64,000 bases of DNA from Uloborus plumipes (lineage: Eukaryota; Arthropoda; Arachnida; Araneae; Uloboridae): assembly GCA_038373865.1 (NCBI GenBank), contig JAXGGA010002034.1:62001-126000 (forward strand), written 5' to 3'. The position numbers and the translations under genes are program-made. The notes under the pieces are model-generated. The model searched no databases and was not told the DNA's origin. It was given only the letters and a program-made list of their open reading frames with translations. This document shows positions 9,553 to 20,400 of this stretch, one piece after another; the stretch's first letter is position 1; each line of letters starts with the position of its first letter.

Positions 9553-10263
9553 TAGAGATGCAAAGAGTGGAAAAAACCCAGTTTATTCCCGGGAAAAAAC
9601 CGGGTTTTTTGGGAAGGGAATTTTGAAAATTCCCGGTAGTTTTGGGAATTTTCAAAGTGTTAAAAAATTCTGCTTTTAAAATTTTTAATTATTACCCTAA
9701 TTAGATACATTCAAAAGATATTTCCTATAGTTATGTTTTGCAGTATATGGAATTGCTTGTCAGAAAATTATTTCAAAATAATAAGTGAAAGAGGCCATCC
9801 TATCTTGAGTTTGTTTTGTCACGGGGTATAATTTCAAATTGAGATTGCTTCTACGCGTGTTAATTGATGTTTTTTTTTTTTTTTTTTTTTTCTTTTCTTT
9901 TTTTTTTTTAATAAAATGTTAAGTATTTAATGAAACTAACATAACTTTTTTTTTTAGATAACTAACACAAAAGTTTTTTCAATGTTTTTTTCAGCATATT
10001 TTTTTTCTCTCTCTCTTTTTTAAGAGCTCCAAAGGTAGTGACACTTAATAACAGTACTGTTTTGAAAGCTGTTGCATTTTTAACTCAAATAATGACGAAG
10101 TCTTTATACAGTAACTCATACATTAGGCATAACAACTATGTAGAAAATTACTATGTTTGTTTACAGTCAAAATTCCCAATGTTCCCCAAAATTCCGGGTT
10201 TATTCCCCGAAATTCCCGGGTTTTTTCCCGGCTCTCAAAAACTACGGGTTTTTTGCATCTCTA
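9553..10263. mobile_element. hAT-like non-autonomous element (711 bp)
   Basis: The ends are TAGAGATGCAAA...TTTTGCATCTCTA. Subterminal repeats of ATTCCCGGG/AAAACCCGGG type occur on both sides. The left duplication is CTCTCAAC (9545-9552). The right one is split by the next insertion: CTCT (10264-10267) continues as CAAC (15436-15439), restoring a perfect 8-bp match. There is no transposase. Confidence 0.8.
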
Positions 10264-10339
10264 CTCTCAGGGCCGTCGACAGGTTTCATGGGCCCCTATG
10301 CAACTTTTTGTGGGCCCCCCCTCCCCCAAACCTTTACTT

Positions 10340-12600
10340 AAACTTCCTACAATTATTTTCACATAAATAGCGTAAATTTTGTCAAAGAACGTAATTTTAT
10401 CTGTTTAACTGAAAGTTTTCGTAATAAAAGAAAAAAAGAAAGAAAAGATTTGCGATACTTTTTTTTAAGGAGTTCTCAACTTTTAGCGCCGCAGTTGCAA
10501 CCAAAGATTCGGTAGCTAGTCGTAGCATAATATATACTCGCCTTAATTTTTAGGAGTGCAGGCGGAGCCTTTGCATCTCCCCCCCCCCCCTCCCCGCACT
10601 CCTCTCCCTAGATTTTTCGTAAGAGAAAAATTCGCGCTCTTACTTTTCCGATGAATTGTAAATACAATTCATTCAGCATTTTTAAAAGCTTTTGTGTGTC
10701 TTTTTCGCTGGTAAGTGATAAAATGACCTAATTGCGGGATGAGAATTTTGCAATGACCTCTTTTTAAATGGGGTGTAGAGTAGACTAGTCCGATTTCAGG
10801 GGGCTCGGGGGATTGTCCCCCGGGAGAAATTTTGAAAAATTGATACAAAATTCGGCATTTTGAAACCTTATATGAAGCAATAAGACGGAAAAATATGGCA
10901 AAAAAGAGGTAAACAAAGACCTTTGAAAAGTTATACATTCGGTAAAAATTAAAATGGTTTGAGGTTCAACAAATCGTTGATATTAATCGACAAGGAATAA
11001 GAGTAAGAGAGAAGAGGGAACGGAGAAAAAATACTACATCTGAAAAATTGCTGAAATGTGACATATTTAACGAAGTTATTTTTGGAGTAAAACAAATAAT
11101 TTTATGTAATCTAATGGTTAAGAATACTTCCTTTGACCCCAGAGATCGAACTCGAAATCCAATATGGGAGAACTCTTTCCAAAAAAAAAAAAGAGTGAAA
11201 AGGTAAAGGGGAAAAAAATAGTCATGCAAAACACACTCATTAAAATTATAAAAACACAGTTAAAGCAAAAAATAGTAAACAGCGATATAAATTAAAATTG
11301 TATTTATAATGTTTACATTATTATTTTTATATAATTATTGTTACACTATTATTATTTTTGCATAAATAGTGCTTTCACGTAAATAAAGTAAATACTGTCA
11401 AAGGAAATAACCAACATTTTCAACTTAAAAGTTTCCTACATTAAATAAAATATAAAAAGAAAGAACAGATTTGCAATACTTTTTTTAAAAGGAGTTTCCA
11501 ACTTTAGGGCCGCAGCTGCAACTAAAGATTTGACGGAGCCTTTGCTTCTTCCCCACCTCTCTTCCCTAGATTTTTCGGAAAAAATTCGCTCTTACTTTTC
11601 CGATGAATTGTAAACACAATTCATTCAACTTTTTTTCCTCCATTACCAGTTGATACCAGGGCGGACTTAGACTTAAAGGTGCTCTAAACTGTTACAGACC
11701 CCTTTGCATTCCCGAAAACTTAAGTAGCAAACCTACTTTTTTTTTTTTTTTACTTTGTGTCTTTTTCGCTGATAACAGCCCCCTGTGTTGTTTCCTTGTG
11801 TTTATAATGCTGTTTTTTTTGACGTAATAACGGGATGGGTAACAGAAGAGAGAAGACTGCTGCAATGACCTCTTTTAAGTGTGATTCAGAGTGGACTATT
11901 CCCAAATTCAGGGGGTCCGGGAGATTGTGTCCCGGGAGAAATTTTGAAATGAATACAAATTTCTGCATTTTGAGACCTTATATGAAGTAATTAAGACGGA
12001 AAAATATGAGAAAAAGGAATCAAAAACCCTCGAAAAGTTATACATTCGATCAAAATAATAATAGTTTACGGTTCAACAAATCGTTGACATTAATCGACTA
12101 TTGATAAGAGCAAGCAGCAAGTGAATAGCCGGAAGGGAGAAAAAATATATTTGAAAAATTCCCGAAATGTGGCATATTTGACAAAGTTATTTTTAGAATA
12201 AAACTAACAATTTCATGTGATCTAACAGTTAGGAATACTTCCTTTGATCCTAGTGACAGAACTCGTTGTCCAAATTATGGGAAGAAATAGATCACTCTTT
12301 TCAACGATAAAAAAAGGTCAGACTAACTGAAAAATTCCTGAAAATTGGCATATTTCACGAAGTTATTTTTAGAGTAAAACTACCACTTTCATCTTATCTG
12401 ACGGTTAGAAATACTTCTTTTAACTCGACTGACAGAACTCGTTGTCCATAGTATGGGAAGAAATAGATCACTTTTTCTAAAAAATAAGTGTAAAAAGGCA
12501 AAGGGAAGAAAAAGTTATGCAAAACAAACGCATTGAAAGAAACAATTAAAGCAAAAAATAGTAAACAGCGATATAAATTAAAATTGCTGCTAAAAAACTG
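10340..12600. repeat. Diverged direct repeats within the 5.2-kb hAT-like element
   Basis: The segment at about 10370-11300 (CAGATTTGCAATACTTT-like, TTTTTCGG, GATGAATTGTAAACACAATTC, ATACATTCG, CAACAAATCGTTGA motifs) recurs at about 11370-12300. Its last part, TTATTTTTAGAGTAAAACTA to AGCGATATAAATTAAAATTG, recurs again at about 12310-12590. Confidence 0.75.
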
Positions 12601-14407
12601 AGAAGGGGCCATGCCAACCTCTCTCTCTTTCTTGCCCGAAAAATACAAGTGGTATCAATTTCAATTTATATTATTATTTTTTGTTAACAAAATATAGTAT
12701 TGAAATACAAGCACACAAACATAAAACTTACCGGAAAGATATGTTTGTACACTAAGCTGAGGGATTTTGTATGAGCAAGAAGATAAATGTAAATGTTCCT
12801 GGTGATAGTAAATGTTACTGGTTATAGCGGGACCTCCGTGGCTTGCACACTTCTTCCCTCCCGCGATTTTTCCCGGGGGCCCTGGTTATGGTAATCAGTG
12901 AAAAATAATCTCAGAAAATGAACTCGAGGACAGCTGGATCAAAAGTGTCCGTCTAATTCCACGACAATTGGCCAGTTGTCATAAGTTCTGCTCCTTTTTT
13001 AAAAGGTATGGGAAAATAAGAAGTCTTTTGTTGTTCAGTTGATCTGGACATCTGTAATAAATGACTGCAATAAAAAGCCTGTTTACGGAAATCTGGTAGC
13101 GATAACCTTACAACAGCATGGCAAATTTGCAAAGCCGCCCGACAGGACCCAGTCTGAGTTCCCTGAGTTCATTCAAGACTGGCGACTACATCAAAAGTAA
13201 TCAAATGACAGACCAGCAGGGATCCCTGACAGACCAGCAGCACATTCCCTGTGGGATTAGTATTCCTGGAACTCTAACAGTGACTCTGTGATTCACCTCC
13301 CAGAAAGTTCTCGGAAGTGAGTCTTTTAAAGGGACAATAGCGGTTTCTTGCCGTCAGATAAAGAAGGCCGAATCTTACTTGAGCAAAGAGAGGAGAAATA
13401 GCTTGTGAAGGTTTTATCAGTAGCGAGCAAAAATATATTAAAAAGAGCTGAAATTGGTGAATTTTTAAAATAAAATATCTTATTTAACTTTTTTAAGGCA
13501 TGAAAAATAATGAAAATTTTGAAAACAAAGTTAAATGATTGTTTTTTAGCGCATTAAAAAAAAATGTGCTGTGATATTCGGAACGATAATGCTAAATTTG
13601 GCCCGAGGAGCCCACATGCGGTGCAAGTGTTGCGCGCGAGTTTACGACGAGATTTTGCGGAGGGGGGGGGGGGGTCATATCACAAATGTGACAATTGCTA
13701 GGAGCCCTGAAAGGAATGTTCTACAAATGTTTACTGTAAGAGCAATGGACAAAGGGGCTTCATAATCTCCAAATCCACCACTGTACTACAATGGCTTCAA
13801 AAGGACAAAAAAAAGAAGCATATTTTGCATTTATAATAACTTTTATTTATCATCTCAATATCCATTTTCGTGGCCATTTTCAACATTTAAAACTATCTTC
13901 AGATACATCCATGGACATTCCGAAAGTTGATTGTAGTTGTACTTTTTGAAAAAAAAAGTTGCAGCTATAGTTGACTACATTTTTAACGAAGTAATTGTAG
14001 TTAACTACAAAAAAAATTCTGACCACTGCTTGAGAAATGAATCAAAATTTTTAAAATTTCAAATGTCTGTCTAAACATTAATAAGTTGTTAGAGGATGGA
14101 GTGTTGTAGGGGCGAGGGCCTATTACAATATCTGGTCCTGGGGTTCACGGATTGATGTGGGGGCCCTGATACTAAGTAAGCTCCCCTCCCCCAAGAATAG
14201 AAATCAATGAAACACTACGTTTACGAGTCAATTTCATTACGATGGAAACCCTGGATTACGGGGCCCAAAAAGTAATGTTGCTCCGGGGCCCCACCTTGCT
14301 TTATTCAAGTACTGGATGCTACAAATGTGAAATCAGCAAGACTGATGTGAGGCATCCTGGGGAAAAGTTTAATAAAGCTGATCAATAGAAAAAGAAAGAA
14401 TAGTTAA

Positions 14408-14911
14408 CCCTTCACTGCACGGTGTGCCAGATCTGGCACAAACCAAATAAACCCTCATCCTCATATATTCCTATGATTTTTAAATGCACTTAAACTGAGC
14501 TTTGTGCCCCTTCTGGAACATTGCTATAACAGTTTAGTGTGATTTTTATGTACTAGTTAGCTGCACTAGTCTAGGTATTACAGTTCTTGCTTTTTTAAAA
14601 AAAGGGTCCGCATTTCCGTTAGAAGTGTGCTTAGTCATTATTTCCTTTGTTCCAAAAATGTTTAAATACACTTAGTGGAAAGTTTGTTTATACCACTTAT
14701 GACACAAAAACATTGTAGATTATTACACTTATCGGTATACAAAGCATATGCTATGTGCTTTGTGCCATACATAGAACAAACAATTAAAACATCATTTTTG
14801 GTGCACATTTTTAAGATTAATTTTTTTCTTTATTTTTCCTGAACTCAGGACTATTTAAAAGGTAACAAATGATTTTTTTCATTAAAATATAAAAAATCGT
14901 GCAGTGAAGGG
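14408..14911. mobile_element. piggyBac-like MITE (504 bp)
   Basis: Perfect 14-bp ends CCCTTCACTGCACG...CGTGCAGTGAAGGG are flanked by TTAA on both sides (14404-14407, 14912-14915). TTAA duplication and CCC-starting ends are the piggyBac signature. No ORF. Confidence 0.8.
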
Positions 14912-15275
14912 TTAAAGAAATAAAAATCTGGCAAACCAAAAAAAAAAAGCCATAATTTTCTCCCCTTTCCTTCTCATTTGGGGGCCTTTAATGGCATGGG
15001 GGCCCTTGGCAATCGCCCACAAACCGTTTTGGATAGTTCAGGCCTGCTAGGTCACACACACCAAGGTCGAAACTTTCCAAGCCCAGTTCCAAGAAAAGTT
15101 GAAAAGCCAGGGGAAAAGGGGGTTTCGTTCCTTAAAAAAAAAAAAAAACAGGGAGCTCTAATAGATGTGAGATGTGCTGAAAGTAGGGTCTGAGAAAAGG
15201 AACTAATGAAATTTCTCATTTTTAATGTGAAGCGTTAAACATTTGTTTGTAATTTTAGATCCTCAATGGCTAACC

Positions 15276-15278
<3 letters not shown>

Positions 15279-15317
<39 letters not shown>
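15279..15317. repeat. Poly-A tract (39 nt)
   Basis: Uninterrupted A run near the right end of the 10268-15427 element. Confidence 0.9.
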
Positions 15318-15318
<1 letters not shown>

Positions 15319-15548
15319 GGAAATTTTTTATTTGATATTAATTCCTCAGGCCCGCTTCGCGGGCCTCCTGACCTCTCACGGGCCCCTATGCAATGCATAG
15401 GCTTGCCCCCCCCTCTCGACGGGCCTGTCTACTCTCAACCATGGCGGTAGATGAACAATAATTGTCGCCAAGGTTAAGAATGGTATCATTTTGGGCCAAA
15501 ATATAGGAGTAAATGCAGGATTGTTCCTGCATTGACCGCCGTGTAACT

Positions 15549-15966
15549 CCAACGCCTCCTAAATACTAAATGCCTGAAACTTCCCGGTTTTTAGCACAGA
15601 GCAAGATTTCATTCTTGGTTCACGATACACTGCCATCTACCAGAGTTCTTCGAGAAAGAGAAATTAACGATTGGTTCATTTCTAAATTTAAATTTAAAAA
15701 TCAACCAATCAAAAAATTTAACTCGAATATTGTTTAGATCCATCGCCAATAGCTGAAAAATTCCCTTGGTTCACGATACACTGCCATCTACCGGAGTTCT
15801 TCAAAAAATTAACGATTGGTTCATTTCTTATTTTAAATTTAAAAATTAACCAATCGAAAAATAACAACGACATCATCGGATTGCCGCAAGGTGGCGTTTA
15901 ATGTTGAACACATCTCTACGGTAGCGAAGCAAATGTTATAGGCATTTAGTATTTAGGAGGCGTTGG
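15549..15966. repeat. Element with perfect 26-bp inverted termini
   Basis: Both termini carry CCAACGCCTCCTAAATACTA followed by AATGCC in inverted orientation (15549-15574 and 15941-15966, perfect). GTAACTC occurs at both outer edges (15543-15549, 15966-15972). Two direct internal repeats start TTGGTTCACGATACACTGCC (near 15618 and 15768). It looks like a small DNA element or a rearranged part of its Harbinger-like host, whose left side also carries TTTAGGAGGCGTTGG (9200-9214). Confidence 0.6.
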
Positions 15967-16192
15967 TAACTCTCTGCTGTTGTGGTGTCCGCCATGTTTC
16001 TTCCCGAATGGCACAAGTGCTGTCCAGACCACAACTTCCCGGGCTCGGCCCGGGAAGCAATTTATGACGTCACGGCTTAAACGCCCGGCGAATACTCTGA
16101 ACGCAGCCTAAGTAAAATGAGTAAATTTTTTATTGCTATACATTCTTTATTTATCGTCTACGAGTTCACAAACTGCTTTTTTTTTTTTTTAA

Positions 16193-16214
16193 CCGAGCGG
16201 GCTCGGTCCCCTGG
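16193..16214 (+). mobile_element. Helitron-like 3' terminus (candidate)
   Basis: Hairpin CCGAGCGGGCTCGG, then TCCC, CTGG and T. This is the hairpin-CTRR-T layout of Helitron 3' ends. No matching 5' end was identified. Confidence 0.35.
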
Positions 16215-16650
16215 TACACGTTAGGGGTAATACGAGGAATGGTTGCCAAGTTGAAAATCGCCCCAGAATTAATTAACTCCGGTAAACTTGGGGGTCTGGG
16301 GTTTTTGGCCACGAGGAATCACGAGGTTTGGTTTTTCTAAATAAATTTGTCAAAAATATTGAACTTCAACACGCTTCAATCTTTACACTGCTCACTTTGT
16401 ACCATTTCTTTAATTGTATAGTTTTTTTTATTATCAATTACATTTTATTTCCTATGAATTTTCGAACTTTATCTTTGTATAGAATAGTTCCCTTTTCAAA
16501 CTCTAACTTTGTTTAGAATAGTTTACAATGGTGCACTTTAACCGGTTACCTTTTCACCAATGGTTTTAAATTTCCTTATGGCATGTGTTGTTTTGATAAA
16601 TCACAATTGAAAATTTAAATCTTCGAGTTAGCTTCGATACCTGTTTTCTT

Positions 16651-16675
16651 CGAGCGGAGCTCGGTCACCCGCTGG
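16651..16675 (+). mobile_element. Second Helitron-like 3' terminus (candidate)
   Basis: Hairpin CGAGCGGAGCTCG, then GTCACCCG, CTGG and T, closely resembling 16193-16214. Two related termini 460 bp apart on the same strand suggest tandem or nested copies. Confidence 0.35.
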
Positions 16676-16679
16676 TAAT

Positions 16680-17400
16680 AGTATTAAGATAAGATTTTGT
16701 AGCATTGTACTTCAAGCTGCCAGAAAGTTGTGCTACAAGGAAAACCCCATATTTTGTAGATGGAAATTCCGTTTTTCAAGTATCATTTAGTTTTTGAAAC
16801 TTTTTTCTGCTGTTTGCAACGGAACCTCTACTTAGGATAGGCGGACTCCCAGGGGGTCCGTGGACCACAGTTTGGAAAACCCTGTATAGTAGAGTGAGTC
16901 GATTTTAACTTTTTTTAAAATCTAAAACGCTTGTAGTGGGAGAAGTTGTTTTGATATCAAATGTTTGAAGAAAAATTTTTCGAAATCAAAATGTATGAAG
17001 ATCACCAGCACCGCCCTTAAATTTTCGTCAAATACGTAAAAAAACAGCATTTTAAGTTGTTTTTCAAATTTTTACATAAGATATTTCTAAATCGTCAAAA
17101 ACAAAAATAGTAACACAGTAAGATCATAGCTCATGAAAAAAGTTATTTCAATATCACCCAGCTTGGTAGTTTACCTCTAAATGTGTGAACCTGACGCACC
17201 ATGAGGTACTTATATTGACCTTACATCTTCGGTGCGCAGTGACTCCGATGTCTACATAGTGATCCGGATATTCGACCTCATTCCAGCAACGAAATATTAA
17301 ACCCAAAATATTAAAACTGTGCTGATTAAAACAACCTTTTAATTTTTTTCGGTTCAATTTGACATTTTTCTCCAGAAACTTAATATAGGTAAGCATTGTA
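16680..17400. other. Non-coding stretch, nothing firm
   Basis: No gene. A short GGGGGTCCGTGGACCAC motif at about 16853 resembles a transposon end, but no partner was found. Confidence 0.35.
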
Positions 17401-20400
17401 AACTACCTATTCTTTTTAAGTATAGTGATGCTTCCTTCTAATTAATGGTTAATTTAATTAAGTTCAATGAACTACAAACACGTATACAACATGACAGGGG
17501 TCCGCACTGAACACGTGCCTATGAAAAAGGTCCGCTTGCAATAAAGTTTGAAGTCTTTCCATAGACAATGCAGGTGAAATAAACATTTTCTGAAATTTTG
17601 AGGGCGATATGCATTAAAGTATATAATGGCTTGAAACACAGAAAAAGGAATTTTTTAGTTTAATCACAATCCCTCCATGTAATTTTGTCCCTTTATCGAA
17701 AAATTGCATTAATGTATTTGTAAAATGTAGTCCTACTTAGGCAATATAAAAACATAATAGATGCATAAATGTTTTTAGTGTTAAAGAGTAATAATTCCAT
17801 TAAATAGAAACATTTTTTCAAATTTTGAGAAATTATGTATTTGTTTTAAGTACTATAAAAAATTATAAAGCATGATTCAAAATGATTTTTTTTTTTTTTA
17901 ATTATTACTCAATTGAATAATAGTTTTAATTAATCTTCATGAGTTTGGGAAGTATTTAAGTTAGGAGACTGAAATAACACTTTTATATTACAAACTAAAA
18001 TTTATAAGTCATTAAGTTTTTCTTCATATTTTTATTTTTTTTTTCGTTGCTGATCATTGATTTGTGTTCTTAAATGACTTGTCTTTAAATAAAAATCAAC
18101 AACCATCAATCAGTAATTTTTTCTACTTGTCATTGGCAGAAATTAAAGTGTTGAGAAAAATCACCCAACAACTGATTTTATGGAAAAATACTTACAAATC
18201 AAGATTTTTCTACAAAGAAAAACACATGTATCTGTTAATTATCTTTAATTTTTCTGAATTCACAGCAAGTTTACATTAGAAAAATGGTTCAAACCTCTCT
18301 CACATTTTTTTTCTTTGGGAGGAATCAACCATATAATACAACAAATACAAGAACTATTACTTTATTTTTGCCATCCCACGTGATTCTAATACAAAGCCTA
18401 TGTACATGCAAGATCTTAAACCTTGTCTGAAAAATCGTTTCTTTTAAAATGCATGAATTTCTCCCTCAAACTTCACACAGAAAATGTGCTTTCAATTATT
18501 TACTTACCAGAAAGCTCAAAGCTCTGATGTACTGATTTATCAAAATACAAACTTTTAATTCTGAAAATTCACGAAAGAAAACTGCTAATAATCACTATAG
18601 CATTTTTTCCTCTATAAGAAAATTATTCAAAGAATAACACACCAACTTCCTTTTTTTGCTTAAAACTTTTCATTTAGAGCAAAGACGTTAGAAGATAACT
18701 GAAATATTTACATTACATGGGAGAGTACAGAACACATTTCGGTGAGAGCTCCCAAAGCTATTATTCAAATATTTCCACTAACAGCACTCAGATCTTTAAT
18801 AAAATACACCAAAAAAGAGATTGGTCTCAGTTTTACATTTGTGCTCTTCAGTTAGATCTGTGACTGCCACATAATTAATGCTATCACAGACAATGCAATT
18901 TAAGTACAAAATGATTTTTGTTATCACCCCATCACACATAAATATATTTAGACAAAATTGCAGTACCCATGTAATCATGCATTTAAAAATGCACGGTAAG
19001 GCACTAATGTATATAAAATAAAAACAACCTAATGCTAATGAAATCTATTGGAATGCAAAATTTTAAAAACACATGGAATCTTTTTTTAAAGAAATTAACA
19101 AATGAGAATATTTTTTTATAGGATTCGATGCAGAGAGAAAAAAAGTGAAGCATCAAAAAATTTTAAAACACATAATAAGAAATGAAGATTTGAATATTAT
19201 TAGAATGATTTAACATTTTTACAAGATATCTTTTTTACAGACTAGAAGCTTGAATGCGAGATGGGGTGTTAATTCAAGTGAACTGATGAAAAGTTTGGCC
19301 TGTACACTATGTTCTTAAATAATATATACAGATTTGTAACAATGGCTACTCAAACTTGTTTTCATTTCTTCATGGGTTTAAGATGCTTTCAGCTAATATT
19401 AGCTGCACAATAACTTATGATAAAAACAACAAATATAAATATACAAATTAATCTACAACTTCTATAAACGAGTGCACCAATATTCCCTATGAATGAGTCT
19501 TTTTTTTAAAAAACTTGAAAAGAAATTCAAATACTTTACGTAGGTAAAAATTATGGAACTCTTAAGTTACACTAATGTTTCTTTATCAGTGAAGATAAAT
19601 AAAAAATGACAGTGCAAAATTATAATTTTAAATTAGGAAGACTAATGTTTGAAGTATGTAATTCTTCATGCTATCTAGTGAGTTTAGAGGCACTTTCACA
19701 TGTGCACATTAATGGGGCCAATAACAGACCAGCATTCTTATCAAGTATGTTTGATTAATTTTAACATGAAACAATGACACTGAATACCTTAGTGAAAATA
19801 ATTTAAAAGTCTCATCAGTGCAAATAAATGCGTGAATTTTTGGCCCCTGCTGATTAAAAACATGATGCACAAGAATTTGCAGTAGCATATTTAGTTCAGT
19901 TGAACTATATCAACCTTCTTGAATAATCAAATTTAAATAAATTCTCTAAAATTGAGTGCTTAGTTTGAAAGTTGCTTTTGGTAAGCTACTTCCTGTAAAT
20001 AAGTTTAAGCTCAAGATAGGAAATTTAAATTTCTTTAAAATAGATAAAATTTATAATATACAAAAGGGAAAAAATAACTGAGAAATAACTGTAACTCTAA
20101 AAAGTATCACAGTTCATGGGTTTAAGTTAAATAAAGCAACACATATAATATTTGCAATTGTGAACACAAAACTTTTTAACAACACATTTTCATCACAATC
20201 ACCGTTCTTAAAAATTGCCTTGAGATATAAATTTAAAACATCAGTAAATAAATTTGTATTTACTGACTCAATAAAAAAAAATTCAAATTAAGCTGAAAAT
20301 TATTCAAAATAAATGGATTGCAGTTTATTTGTGAGTTAAAAAGTCTGAAACTGTTTGATTCAAAAAAAAAAAAAAGATACAAAAAGCACCATTTAACATA

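Larger units (their letters stand above)
10268..15427. mobile_element. hAT-like non-autonomous element (5.2 kb)
   Basis: The ends CAGGGCCGTCGACAGG and CTCTCGACGGGCCTG are inverted repeats. A perfect 8-bp duplication TCTACTCT flanks them (10260-10267, 15428-15435). It inserted four bases outside the right end of the 9553-10263 element. GGGCCCCTATGCAA recurs near both ends. The interior shows a direct duplication of about 1.1 kb plus a partial third copy, a TTAA-type MITE and poly-A, and no transposase frame. Confidence 0.82.
9072..16108. mobile_element. Harbinger-like element, host of nested insertions
   Basis: The left end GGGCGCGTTCAGAGTACGC and right end (reverse complement GGCTGCGTTCAGAGTATTC) are inverted repeats flanked by TAA on both sides (9069-9071, 16109-16111). 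Most of its 7 kb is later insertions (9553-10263 and 10268-15427). The remainder is about 1.1 kb and non-coding. The palindromic segment at 15549-15966 lies in its right part. The presence of TTCCCGGGC motifs near both ends supports pairing them. Confidence 0.65.

Noticed and set aside
12830..12890. CCCGGGGGCCCTG segment as another hAT end
   Set aside because: The possible left partner (GGGACCTCCGTGG) is only 50 bp away and the flanks match poorly; likely a deleted remnant.
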